A stretch of 53,519 nt of DNA from DAOTKC01 sp035449045. GTDB lineage: Bacteria; Bacillota; Clostridia; Christensenellales; CAG-917. Below, one piece after another: positions 34,601 to 42,556 of this stretch. Every line of letters begins with the position of its first letter. Position 1 is the first letter of the stretch. The position numbers were made by a program, and so were the translations under genes. Under the pieces are notes generated by a model. The model had not been told where the DNA came from, searched no databases, and saw only the letters and a list, made by a program, of their open reading frames with translations. Location of the stretch: the NCBI GenBank assembly GCA_035449045.1, contig DAOTKC010000008.1, forward strand, positions 1-53,519. The letters run 5' to 3'.

Positions 34601-36375
34601 TCTTTGCCGCCTTCGCTGTAGACAATCAAGCCGGTGACGTCGTCGATGATATCGGTCAGATATCCGAAAGCGTCCTCGCCCTCGGCGTAGCTGTCGAGGT
34701 CGTTTACGATATTGTCAATCGCTTTGTTGGCTATCTTATATAGAATTTCGCCGAAACTGCTGAAGATGCCGCCCGCAAGGTCGCTCAAAATGCTGTCGTC
34801 GCCGACCAGCATTCCCTCAAGCATCGCGGTAAGCGAATTGAGCTGAGCCTGATTCAAAAACGCCGAAACAAACTTGCTGATAAGCGGCGTGTAGAGGTTT
34901 TCGTCGATATAGTTTTCCATATCGTCGATGCCCTCGATGTCTTTGCAGACAAAATACTCGGGGTGGTTGGCGATGGTAACGGTATCATCGTTTAAGTGCA
35001 AGCTCTGGACGTCGGAAAGGTCGTTGCAGTAGCTTTGCCAAGTCTCAACGTCTTCGCCGCCGAGAATCTGCTGTATAAAGCGGGTATAGCGCACCGGCGA
35101 CCGCAAAGAAACAGTGGAGCCCGTCTCAATGCTCCAAAGCACTCTGCCCTCATTGTCAAGATAGGTCTGAATGTCGGAGGCGTGCATGTGGCCGCTGAAA
35201 GAATAGCGGATGCCGCACTCGAGATACATCTTAGCGATATATTCCCAGTTATAAAGTGTGAAGTCCTTTAAAACTTCGTCCTCCATCTTAAACTGGGGAA
35301 GCACGTTTTGATGATGAGCAGAAATAATGGTGTTGTTGCCGCTAAAGGCGGTCTGTTGCTGCAGCCAAGCCTCGCAGGGCGCGTTTATCCGCCCGCCCGT
35401 CGACTGCTGATAGCCGGCGTTATAGAAAAACTCGCCCGCCGCGGTCGCGGCTTCTCTTTCGGCCGGTGTCGCTTTGTTCCAAAGCACGTAACCGCGCTCG
35501 GCGTTATGTATGTAGGTCGTGCTTTTTTCGTTCGCAGTCGAGGGCGCCTCGGTCGTCATTTTGCGGACGGGCACGATATCGTTAGTGGGATAGCGGTCGG
35601 TGGTGTCCAGCATAAAGAAGTCGTAGCCGATGCCCGTTTGAACGTAATAGGAAAGATAGTTGATGTCGTCCTGCTCGACGCCGGGCGCATTGTAGAAATG
35701 ATCGAAGGAAAAATAAGGAGAAAGTTCGCTCTCTATGTATTCGTCGATGTAATTGCTCTTCCAGTTGTCTTGGGCGAATTGCAGCTCGGCACCGGTGAGC
35801 GCGGGAAATCCCAATCCCGCGAAAAGTTTAACAAAAGTAGCGGTGTCGACGGTGTCGGCTTGATATTCCTTGCCCGTCTCGTCATCGTAGACGGCGCCGT
35901 AACCGTTATAGAGGTCGTGATTGCCCGGCACCACTAGAACTTGAAAGCCGGTTTTTCTTTCCCTGATTTTTTCTTGAAGCAGCCTGAGCGCGTTGGCCAC
36001 GTCGACCATGGCGCAAAGCTCGCCGTTTTTAGTGAGGTCGCCCGTCACCAAGAGGATGTCGGGCAGCTCGGCCGCGGGAAGGGACGCCATATCGCGGATT
36101 ACCGCCGAAAGCAGCGTTCCGCTCTCAAGCACCAGCTTGGTGTCGGTGCAGGTTTCGCGATAATAATCGGATGCCAGAAACGCTTCGTTGTCGTCGGTCA
36201 CAAAGCACTCGTCATAGGGGAAATAATGGATGTCGGAAATTTGCGCCACTATAAAATAGTCGGGCCCTTTCGCCTGGGCGGTGCCGTCGGCGAAACCGAA
36301 GCAAATCCCCGCAACCAAGACGATTAAAAGCAGGGGAAGCAATACTTTGAGGTGCAGGTTCTTTTTATAAATCAT
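31687..36375 (-). CDS. giant exported protein with two calcineurin-like phosphoesterase domains
   Basis: A 1562-residue surface protein: signal peptide (residues 1-35, ending AQA), a first metallophosphoesterase domain (AQISDIHYFP, VTGDLTKNGE, VPGNHDLYNG, SAHHQNVLP, FSGHMHASD), a long helical linker of about 350 residues, a purple-acid-phosphatase-like beta domain, a second metallophosphoesterase domain (LAIADIQGML, NAGDNVDSGG, AAGNHEDGG, LMHKGLY, LQGHDHTYTT), beta-sandwich segments, and a C-terminal helix (ALFSVGGFIVLAGAAAAVVV) followed by LLKKRAAL. The helix plus basic tail suggests membrane anchoring. Both domains have the metal ligands, although the second starts DIQ where DIH or DTH is usual. 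Phosphate scavenging or nucleotide hydrolysis is likely. Start ATG 36375 has GGAGG. Confidence 0.88.
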   Translation of the reverse strand: MIYKKNLHLKVLLPLLLIVLVAGICFGFADGTAQAKGPDYFIVAQISDIHYFPYDECFVTDDNEAFLASDYYRETCTDTKLVLESGTLLSAVIRDMASLPAAELPDILLVTGDLTKNGELCAMVDVANALRLLQEKIRERKTGFQVLVVPGNHDLYNGYGAVYDDETGKEYQADTVDTATFVKLFAGLGFPALTGAELQFAQDNWKSNYIDEYIESELSPYFSFDHFYNAPGVEQDDINYLSYYVQTGIGYDFFMLDTTDRYPTNDIVPVRKMTTEAPSTANEKSTTYIHNAERGYVLWNKATPAEREAATAAGEFFYNAGYQQSTGGRINAPCEAWLQQQTAFSGNNTIISAHHQNVLPQFKMEDEVLKDFTLYNWEYIAKMYLECGIRYSFSGHMHASDIQTYLDNEGRVLWSIETGSTVSLRSPVRYTRFIQQILGGEDVETWQSYCNDLSDVQSLHLNDDTVTIANHPEYFVCKDIEGIDDMENYIDENLYTPLISKFVSAFLNQAQLNSLTAMLEGMLVGDDSILSDLAGGIFSSFGEILYKIANKAIDNIVNDLDSYAEGEDAFGYLTDIIDDVTGLIVYSEGGKDFRLGDLGVRLFMAHLIGEEFRSLDEAQNTEQGRAVLALLDGLEDGSTVKKLFDILLDPLLYSENSLLKSVLGYRFDFTGVLNEDEEAAFNGLIDLLNNYINNLADTELDVAISLDNFCLNDILVTVLPMLSDALSDMLGLSLDLGGHDTIAALAEELLDKYLTDSFYVGIGGLAYEIIYSLAVDPVPDDVIFEYNSEFPFKLLYDEDDTITYGGSIREITPDFIRVGDDPAVERLSANGQLPSHLFAAHGLDPKTEYRFQWYTAYESKLSSKFQYRKAGETEWQYHAIIENVVAVEIPLIDLGLFATTTKTVYLEGEEERNIVVYTGGSFDFAATRANFDKVEKNSVYLFKVYTVELSGLEPGEVYEYRVAGVYDGTIHFWLQDILTGVANSYYTFKTAPAAATPFSLLAIADIQGMLKSNYTDSLEVFEAIKASSRPDLNYSFIMNAGDNVDSGGNIKQWGYHLNILSKVWGNTAMYSAAGNHEDGGYELVSYLNYATDAPTQDKEKGIYYSFDYSNARFIVLNTNDANSSGLGADQQRAQLNWLKGQLEAAAIDKEAGTIDWTIILMHKGLYTAGSHSRDAEVVAMRNTLTTLFYDYDVDLVLQGHDHTYTTTEFIDRFGNVMTVRPSDAEGYVENPHGVLYITLGTLGGKFYEYQENDEVTPLFDLSNTVQKTLNTPTFASITIDGKKLKLIGYKYEEGTISVISTSAIIKTQNLGSEINVAAFTFKDVSVPAAEGALIKVKRSVNPRDFGFVAGEGFYPDSWKFEVMKSGVWKEIKDKSITFSLGANQVRFTVYSEDGSTSAIYTFTVYQMSDQFFTDKAKFIASLTLDGNSVKDGKAVLSFFSGNKPKLEYDAEALAKHADGTTLNSVAVIVNLKGKSGEAIVRVFAEDGSWFDIVLEAERENYELGIALFSVGGFIVLAGAAAAVVVPMLLKKRAALATIKEAGEALRPEGEDGAEAEKTESGE

Positions 36376-36464
36376 AATTTTCCTCCGATTTTTTATAGAT
36401 AAAATAAAAAATTACATTGCGCAAAACCAAAAATAGATTTTTCAAATATAATTGATAGCTTGTT

Positions 36465-36482
36465 TATATAGGATACTATATA
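36465..36482 (-). repeat. palindrome at the 5' end of the phosphoesterase mRNA
   Basis: TATATAG-GATA-CTATATA, a 7-bp inverted repeat lying about +7 to +24 from the predicted start. It could be a repressor site or a 5' hairpin. Confidence 0.5.
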
Positions 36483-36495
36483 ACTACAGAAAATT

Positions 36496-36524
36496 ATTAT
36501 AAAACCCGCGGCTTGGTTTGTCAA
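36496..36524 (-). promoter_or_regulatory. perfect consensus promoter of the phosphoesterase operon
   Basis: TTGACA (36524-36519) and TATAAT (36501-36496) with a 17-base spacer. Start expected near 36489, giving an AT-rich leader of about 113 bases before the GGAGG site. Confidence 0.88.
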
Positions 36525-36625
36525 TCCTAATTTTTTGCGACTGCACAAAAATCGGGTAAACAAAAGACAATATAGCGCTAAAAAAACTTTTAAACTCGGG
36601 ACATTAAAAACCGCCTGAAATATGG

Positions 36626-36666
36626 AATTGTTCAAGAATTTTAAAAAAATATTCCGGAAATATTCC
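36626..36666 (+). promoter_or_regulatory. cluster of operator-like repeats in the 411-base divergent gap
   Basis: The gap between the phosphoesterase start (36375) and the M23 peptidase start (36787) holds no other gene. Besides the phosphoesterase promoter it contains AATTGTTCAAGAATT at 36626-36640, an odd-length palindrome with one mismatched pair, and two direct copies of AATATTCC (36648-36655 and 36659-36666) exactly 11 bases, one helical turn, apart, with a TTCCGGAA palindrome across the first. Such an arrangement is typical of dimeric regulator sites. No regulator gene is adjacent. Confidence 0.4.
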
Positions 36667-36786
36667 AGATTATTTTAAGGAAAAATTTCTTAGGCTACCG
36701 AATTTCATTTCAATCAAGGCGCGAGGACAATTATTGGGCACTGCTTCGGATTGAATATAAAGCACGAGGGGACAAAAAATATAGTT

Positions 36787-37746
36787 ATGGTTAAGCTCGC
36801 CGCCTTGATTTTAACCCTTTCCGCCCTGTTTTGCTGCTTGCCCGCGGCGCCCGCCGCCGAGGGCTCTTCCTCGTTCATTAGGTGGGTGGACTGCAATATC
36901 CCCTACGAAGTGCTGCTTTCGGCTTACGAATATGAGGTCAAATATCATAACACCGAGGTTGAATTCGACTTCGTCAAGGCTCTGGCTTACCTCGCGGTAA
37001 AGTGCGGTAACAAATTCCGCCCTCAGCGCGACATCAAGGCCTTGAGCGACTTGGTGCTGAGCTTAATCCAAGGCAAAAAAATCGACGACTACTTCGGCGG
37101 CGACAAGTATTACAAATATTACGTCGAGGCCTACGGCGCCATTTTCGCCGAGTTTATCGGCGACTATGTGACGGAGAGCGGCGAAGTAGGCTACGGCCTC
37201 AAAAACTATCATCCCTTTCCCAAGGGCTATTGGTATACCCACTACGACGACTTCGGCGCCTCTCGCTCCTTCGGCTTTAAGCGGAAACACCTCGGCCACG
37301 ACCTTTTGGGCAGTATCGGCACGCCGATAGCCGCCGTCGAGGGCGGAATCGTTACCGAATTCGGCTGGAACCGCTATGGCGGTTGGCGAATCGGCATCCG
37401 ATCCTTCGATAAAAAACGCTCCTATTATTACGCGCATTTAAGAAAAAACAAGCCATATATCGAAGGGCTCAAAAAGGGCGACACCGTGGCGGCGGGACAG
37501 ATAATCGGCTATCTCGGCGTGACGGGCTACAGCCTCAAGGAAAATTCCAATATGTCGGGCAAGCCCCATCTTCATCTCGGCATGCAGCTGATTTTCGACG
37601 AGAGCCAATATCAAGGCCCGTCCGAGATATGGATAGACCTCTACGACATTTGCAAGTTTTTATCTCACAACCGCGCAGAGGTCTATAAAGAGGGTTCCGA
37701 CTACAAAAGCAAAAATTTAAAAATCAGCTTGAGCAGGCAGGATTAA
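36787..37746 (+). CDS. exported M23 (LytM-type) metallopeptidase
   Basis: A zinc peptidase of the family that cuts peptidoglycan cross-bridges. A signal peptide (MVKLAALILTLSALFCCLPA, continuing APAAEG) leads into a helical N-terminal domain of about 130 residues, then the LytM domain: HLGHDLLG (HxGxD ligands), GGIVTEFGWNRYGGW, YYYAHLRKN and HLHLGMQ (HxH). From ATG 36787 it is 319 residues. The start is uncertain: GAGGGG lies about 15 bases before this ATG, and an in-frame TTG at 36751 would add 12 residues but has no ribosome site. The conserved residues suggest an active enzyme. Confidence 0.85.
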   Translation: MVKLAALILTLSALFCCLPAAPAAEGSSSFIRWVDCNIPYEVLLSAYEYEVKYHNTEVEFDFVKALAYLAVKCGNKFRPQRDIKALSDLVLSLIQGKKIDDYFGGDKYYKYYVEAYGAIFAEFIGDYVTESGEVGYGLKNYHPFPKGYWYTHYDDFGASRSFGFKRKHLGHDLLGSIGTPIAAVEGGIVTEFGWNRYGGWRIGIRSFDKKRSYYYAHLRKNKPYIEGLKKGDTVAAGQIIGYLGVTGYSLKENSNMSGKPHLHLGMQLIFDESQYQGPSEIWIDLYDICKFLSHNRAEVYKEGSDYKSKNLKISLSRQD

Positions 37747-37792
37747 CCAAATCAACCTAAATTTTGAACTCGGATTTTCCGACTAGCTAGGC

Positions 37793-38569
37793 TTAAAGCG
37801 AGCGCATATAGTGCGGATAGGAAGCGATTACGACGCCGCCGTCCTCGAGGCCGGGCTCCCAGCGCTTGACCCATTCCAGCGAGAAAAAGCCCGAAAATCC
37901 GTTTTCTGTCAAAGTTTTGACGCACTGCGCCACGGGTATGTCGCCGGCGCCCAAAACTTTGTAGCGGACGCGGTCGTTTTCAAGAACGCTGTCCTTGATG
38001 TGGACGTGGCGGATGAAGGCTTTCAAATTTTCAAAGCTTTCCTCGGGCTCCTCGCCGCCGAAGCGGTAGGGGTGATGGACGTCCCAGAGCGCGCCGCCGC
38101 CCGTCGTTTCCAAAAACGATTTAAGAAGGCGGGTGTCGCAAAACAGCCCGTTGGTTTCGATGAGCGGCGTCACTCCCGCCTCCGCACCGAGTTTGACAAG
38201 CTTTGCATACTGCTTTCTGCAAAGCGTAATGTCGCCGCAAGTAGGCTGCGGCCTGCCCGTCGACATGACGCGGACATAAGGCGCGCCGATTTTCGCGGCA
38301 AGCGCGATATAGTCCGCCGCCTCGGCGTAGCCTTTCTCGCTTTCGGCGAGCGCGGCGTTTGTTGCCAGCACGGGGATAGTCAAGTTGAGCCTCTTAAGCT
38401 CGGCAAGCGTCTTTTCAAGTTCCGAAGTGAACTCTCGGGACTTAGTGGCGTCGAGCTCTCTTAAAACCCCTCTGATTTCCACGCCTTGATAGCCCAAATC
38501 CTTTGCCGCCGAAAAGATTTCGGCGAGCGTCCAGTCGGGACAGCACAGCGTTGAAAACGATAACTTCAT
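37793..38569 (-). CDS. sugar phosphate isomerase/epimerase family protein (xylose isomerase-like TIM barrel)
   Basis: A 258-residue AP-endonuclease-2-type TIM barrel, the fold of many sugar epimerases and inosose or hydroxypyruvate-type isomerases. Visible metal-ligand strands include GYQGVEIRG, PLIETNGL, LWDVHHPYRFGGEEP, RHVHIKDSV and FFSLEWVKRW. The domain fills the whole protein. AAGGAG precedes ATG 38569. It stands alone on the minus strand, convergent with the M23 gene after 46 bases, with no sugar transporter or kinase nearby to reveal the substrate. Confidence 0.85.
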   Translation of the reverse strand: MKLSFSTLCCPDWTLAEIFSAAKDLGYQGVEIRGVLRELDATKSREFTSELEKTLAELKRLNLTIPVLATNAALAESEKGYAEAADYIALAAKIGAPYVRVMSTGRPQPTCGDITLCRKQYAKLVKLGAEAGVTPLIETNGLFCDTRLLKSFLETTGGGALWDVHHPYRFGGEEPEESFENLKAFIRHVHIKDSVLENDRVRYKVLGAGDIPVAQCVKTLTENGFSGFFSLEWVKRWEPGLEDGGVVIASYPHYMRSL

Positions 38570-38767
38570 AATTTTCTCCTTTTATTCCAATCTCAAAAAA
38601 GCGCTTTTATTTGCAAAATCCGAAGTTTATCTATATAAAACGCTAAAATAAACCCGATATTGCGCGATTGTATATTATTTATTACACTTAACTTTTTTTA
38701 TTTTATGGTCTTTTAAAATCGGCCATTATTTTAATTTTTATGTATAGCCGCTTTGAGTAACTCTATA

Positions 38768-40432
38768 TCAAGCTGTTTCGATTTTTGAAGCCTCGTGCAG
38801 CTTATAGATTTCGACGGCCTCTTCCCTGAGCTTATACTTTTGTATCTTTCCGCTCGCCGTGACGGGAAAGCTTTTGACGAAACGGACGTAGGAAGGCACT
38901 TTGTGGCGCGACATTTTAGCCTTTACGAAGTCTTTAATCTCCTGCTCGCTGATATCTGCGCCTTCGCGGGGTATGACGACGGCCAAAACTTCCTCGCCGT
39001 ATTGCTTGGATGGCACACCGACTACCTGAACATCGAGCACTTTGGGATGTGTATAGAGCAGTTCCTCAATCTCTTTGGGATAGATGTTTTCGCCGCCGCG
39101 AATTATCATATCCTTAATCCGCCCCACTACCTTATAGTAACCCTCGTCGTCCTTGACGCAGAGGTCGCCGGTGTGGAGCCAGCCGTCGCGGTCGATGGCG
39201 GCGGCGGTGGCCTCGGGCATCTTATAATATCCTTTCATGATATTGTATCCGCGGACGACGAACTCGCCGGGCGTTCCCGCCGGAACCTCGTTGTTGTTTT
39301 CGTCGACGATTTTGGATTCGGTGCCGGGGAAAGCGCGGCCGACTGTGGAGACGCGCGCCTCGATGCTGTCATCGGTCGTCGTCATGGTGCAGCCGGGCGA
39401 CGCCTCGGTCTGCCCGAACACTATGACGATTTCACTCATGTTCATCTCGTCGATTACCTGCCGCATCACCTTGACGGGACAGGGCGAGCCCGCCATAATA
39501 CCCGTTCTCAGCGAGGAGTAGTCGAACTTCTTGAAGTCGGGATGGTCGAGTATGCCGATGAACATGGTGGGCACGCCGTGAAGCGCGGTGCAACGCTCGC
39601 TTGATACCGCTTTCATGACGTGCAGCGGCTGATAGTGGTCGACTATGACCATCTCGGCGGCGTGAGTGATGGACGCCATGACGGCCAGCACCAGCCCGAA
39701 GCAGTGAAAGAGCGGCACGCAGATGCAGAGGCGGTCGGCGGCGGTGAATTTCATGCCGTCGCCTATTGTCTTGCCGTTGTTCACTATGTTGTAGTGCGTC
39801 AGCATGACGCCCTTGGGGAAACCGGTGGTGCCGCTGGTATACTGCATGTTGATGACTTCGTGGCAGTTGAGCGAAGCCTCGACTTCTCTAAAGGCGGCCT
39901 CGGGAAAGGCGTCGCCGAGCTCGGCAAGGCGCCAAAAATTCAGCATTCCGGCAGGTGTTTTTTCCTTCTCCCCCGCAAAAACTACACGCTTCAGATAGGG
40001 AAATTTTTCGCTCTCCACGGCGCCGTCATTTGCTTCGGCAAGCGAAGGCACCAGCTCGTTTATGACGGCGACGTAGTTGCTGTCCTTGAAACCCGAGGTC
40101 ATCACCAGCAGCTTGGTGTCGGACTGGCGGAGAAGATATTCCGCTTCGAATACCTTATAATTGGTGTTGACGGTGACGAGAATGGCGCCGATTTTGGCGG
40201 CGGAAAAGAAGGTCAGCAGCCATTCGGGCGCATTGGTCGCCCAAATCGCCACTTTATCGCCCTTTCCGATACCGAGCGACATCATGCCGCGCGCTATTCT
40301 GTCGGTTAAGGCGTCGAGCTCGGAAAAGCTTAACTCAAATCCGCACAAAGGGTGCTTGACTGCCGTTCTGCTGCCGTGCTCCGCCGCAAGGTCGTTAATA
40401 ATTTGGCCTACAGTTCTGTCGATGAACTCCAT
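38768..40432 (-). CDS. acyl-CoA synthetase (AMP-forming, medium/long-chain type)
   Basis: A 554-residue adenylate-forming enzyme that activates a carboxylic acid with ATP and CoA. The P-loop-like motif is MQYTSGTTGFPKGVMLTHYN near residue 200, the second motif FGQTEASPG, the hinge motif DGWLHTGDLCVKDDEGYYKV, and the C-terminal catalytic Lys is in PVTASGKIQKYKLRE. The overall pattern fits fatty-acyl-CoA synthetases; chain length cannot be read from sequence. It follows the pseudouridine synthase gene by 74 bases, but an 8-bp inverted repeat sits in that gap and may act as operator or weak terminator. No beta-oxidation genes are adjacent. Confidence 0.9.
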   Translation of the reverse strand: MEFIDRTVGQIINDLAAEHGSRTAVKHPLCGFELSFSELDALTDRIARGMMSLGIGKGDKVAIWATNAPEWLLTFFSAAKIGAILVTVNTNYKVFEAEYLLRQSDTKLLVMTSGFKDSNYVAVINELVPSLAEANDGAVESEKFPYLKRVVFAGEKEKTPAGMLNFWRLAELGDAFPEAAFREVEASLNCHEVINMQYTSGTTGFPKGVMLTHYNIVNNGKTIGDGMKFTAADRLCICVPLFHCFGLVLAVMASITHAAEMVIVDHYQPLHVMKAVSSERCTALHGVPTMFIGILDHPDFKKFDYSSLRTGIMAGSPCPVKVMRQVIDEMNMSEIVIVFGQTEASPGCTMTTTDDSIEARVSTVGRAFPGTESKIVDENNNEVPAGTPGEFVVRGYNIMKGYYKMPEATAAAIDRDGWLHTGDLCVKDDEGYYKVVGRIKDMIIRGGENIYPKEIEELLYTHPKVLDVQVVGVPSKQYGEEVLAVVIPREGADISEQEIKDFVKAKMSRHKVPSYVRFVKSFPVTASGKIQKYKLREEAVEIYKLHEASKIETA

Positions 40433-40451
40433 AATTTCTCTGATAAAAAAG

Positions 40452-40478
40452 ATTTGTAATTTTGATTACTTTACAAAT
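40452..40478 (-). repeat. inverted repeat ahead of the acyl-CoA synthetase gene
   Basis: ATTTGTAA (40452-40459) and TTACAAAT (40471-40478) form perfect 8-bp arms around 11 bases, 19 bases upstream of the start codon. On the minus strand CTTTTTT follows, so it may be a weak AT terminator for the upstream gene or a TetR-type operator. Confidence 0.5.
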
Positions 40479-40506
40479 TGGGGGCAAGGACGCCTAAAAG
40501 AACCAC

Positions 40507-41235
40507 TTAATTATTTTTAATGCTCAACTTTAAGTGGGCGTCCAAATCAAACCTGTCCCACGGCAACTCGTCTTCGGGCGGATACACCCTAAAAACCAGC
40601 CGCTCCTGTGTGACGGGATGGGTGAAACGAAGCTCATAAGCCCAAAGCGCCAGCTTGGTTTCGGCCTTGCCGCGGTAGCCGTATCTCAAATCGCCGCAAA
40701 TGGGATTGCCTATTGTCGAAAGCTGGACGCGGATTTGATGGCCCCTTCCCGTGATTAAATTTATTTTCAAGAGCGATAGTGCGCCCTTCACCGACAGCAC
40801 ACTGTAATCGAGCTCGGCGTATTTTGCGCCCTCGGTCAGCTGGGGAACGACGCGGACGCTGTTGGTGGCGGCGTTTTTCTTGAGGTAATGGACGAGCTTG
40901 GCCTGCTTTTCGCGCGGCGTGCCCACCACTACGGCAAGATATTTTTTGTCAATCTCGCCCGCTTGAAGCGCTTCCGTCAGCCGCGCCGCCGCCTTGGACG
41001 TCTTGGCAAACACCATGACGCCGCCCGCAGGCCTATCGAGGCGGTGGATGGAGCCGAGGTAGGCCTCACCTTCCTTGGCGTATTTTTCCTTAAGATAGTC
41101 ACGAAGATAAGCCGTAATATCGGGGTCGCCCGACTCGTCGGGCTGCGAGGGCATATTCTGGGGCTTGACCGCCACCAAAATATGGTTGTCCTCGTGGATG
41201 ATTTTCAGTTCTTCGGTCAAATTAACGACGTCCAT
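40507..41235 (-). CDS. RluA-family pseudouridine synthase
   Basis: A 242-residue enzyme that isomerises uridine to pseudouridine in rRNA or tRNA. The catalytic motif is HRLDRPAGGVMVFAKTSKAA near residue 65 (Asp in RLD). Further family blocks are VEGG-like GALSLLKINLITGRGHQIRVQL and PICGDLRYGY. It lacks an N-terminal S4 domain, as in RluA and the YhcT/YjbO-type Firmicutes paralogues. AAGGGAAG precedes ATG 41235. It lies between proA and the acyl-CoA synthetase gene on the same strand. The target base is not predictable. Confidence 0.9.
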   Translation of the reverse strand: MDVVNLTEELKIIHEDNHILVAVKPQNMPSQPDESGDPDITAYLRDYLKEKYAKEGEAYLGSIHRLDRPAGGVMVFAKTSKAAARLTEALQAGEIDKKYLAVVVGTPREKQAKLVHYLKKNAATNSVRVVPQLTEGAKYAELDYSVLSVKGALSLLKINLITGRGHQIRVQLSTIGNPICGDLRYGYRGKAETKLALWAYELRFTHPVTQERLVFRVYPPEDELPWDRFDLDAHLKLSIKNN

Positions 41236-41302
41236 CTTCCCTTTTCCGCGTTTAGGCGTTTTTTGTTGCGCAAAGCGTGGGCTTTATTTAATTACTGTGC
41301 GT

Positions 41303-42544
41303 TTATTTTCTGAGCTGGCCGTTGCCGGTGACGACATACTTCAGCGAGGTGAGCTCGCGGAGGCCGATAGGCCCTCTGGCGTGGATTTTTCCCGTGCTGA
41401 TGCCCATCTCGGCGCCCATGCCGAACTCGAAACCGTCGGTAAAGCGCGTCGAAACGTTGACGTATACCGCCGCCGAGTCGACCTCGCGGCAAAACAGCTC
41501 GGCCGCCTTTTTGTCCTCGGTCACTATCGCTTCGCTGTGGCTTGTCGAATATTTATTGATATGTTCTATCGCCTCGCGAACACCGGTGACCACCTTGACG
41601 GCGATTTTCAGTGCCAGATATTCGGTGTAGTAATCTTCCTCGGCGGCCGCCCCGGCGCACTTAAAAATCCCGCGCGTTCTCTCGCAGCCGAAAATTTGAA
41701 CGCCGCTGTCGCTCAAGTTTTTAAGCGTGACGGGCAAAAACTTCTCGGCTATTTCCTCGTCGACAAGGAGCGTCTCGGCGGCGTTGCAGACGCCGGGACG
41801 GTTGAGCTTGGCGTTTAAAACGATTTTATCGGCCATAGCAAGATCGGCGCTCTTTTCGACGTAGACGTGGCAGTTGCCGCCCGCAGAAGCTATTACGGGC
41901 ATTTTGGCGTTATCGGACACAAACTTTTTCAAGCCCTCACCACCTCTCGGAATGACGACGTCGATATAGTCGGCAAGCGACAGTAGCTTGACCGCCGCTT
42001 CGCGGTCGGGGTCGTCGACAAAGGCCACGGCGCCGCGGTCGAACCCCGCCTTCTCGAGCGCTTCCGATATTGCGGCGTAGATGGCGCGATTGGAGTTGAT
42101 GGCGTCCTTGCTGCCTCGAAGAATGACGGCGTTGCCGCTTTTAAGACAGAGCGCGGCGGCGTCGGCGGTGACGTTGGGGCGCGCCTCGTAAATTATGGCT
42201 ATGACGCCGAGCGGCGCGCGGACCTTTCTTATCCGCATTCCGTTTTCGAGGGTATAATCCTCGGCGACTTCGCCCACGGGATCGGCTAGCGCGGCAATTT
42301 TTTCTATCCCCTTGCACATTTGCTCAATGCGCTTAACATCGAGCGTCAGACGGTCGATAAAGGCGGCGTCCTTGCCCTTGGCCGCAACCAAATCCTTTTT
42401 GTTTTCGGCGATGATGTAATCCGACGCCGAAAGTATGCCCTCGGAGGCCGCCGTTAATATTGCGTTCTTTTCCTTTTCGGAAAGCGCCGCCAGCTTATAG
42501 GACGCTTCCTTTGCCCGCCTTGCCGCGGTTTCTATGTCAAACAT
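41303..42544 (-). CDS. proA: glutamate-5-semialdehyde dehydrogenase (gamma-glutamyl phosphate reductase)
   Basis: ProA reduces gamma-glutamyl phosphate to glutamate semialdehyde with NADPH in proline synthesis. The product is 413 residues, the normal length. Signatures: IAIIYEARPNVTADAAALCL, ILRGSKDAINSN, the catalytic Cys in NRPGVCNAAETLLVD, and FGMGAEMGISTGKIHARGPI near the C-terminus. AGGAGGG precedes ATG 42544 and overlaps the end of the ABC exporter gene, so it is co-transcribed with it. The partner kinase gene proB is not in the window, which is unusual because proBA are usually linked. Confidence 0.95.
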   Translation of the reverse strand: MFDIETAARRAKEASYKLAALSEKEKNAILTAASEGILSASDYIIAENKKDLVAAKGKDAAFIDRLTLDVKRIEQMCKGIEKIAALADPVGEVAEDYTLENGMRIRKVRAPLGVIAIIYEARPNVTADAAALCLKSGNAVILRGSKDAINSNRAIYAAISEALEKAGFDRGAVAFVDDPDREAAVKLLSLADYIDVVIPRGGEGLKKFVSDNAKMPVIASAGGNCHVYVEKSADLAMADKIVLNAKLNRPGVCNAAETLLVDEEIAEKFLPVTLKNLSDSGVQIFGCERTRGIFKCAGAAAEEDYYTEYLALKIAVKVVTGVREAIEHINKYSTSHSEAIVTEDKKAAELFCREVDSAAVYVNVSTRFTDGFEFGMGAEMGISTGKIHARGPIGLRELTSLKYVVTGNGQLRK

Positions 42545-42556
42545 ATTTTCTCCCTC

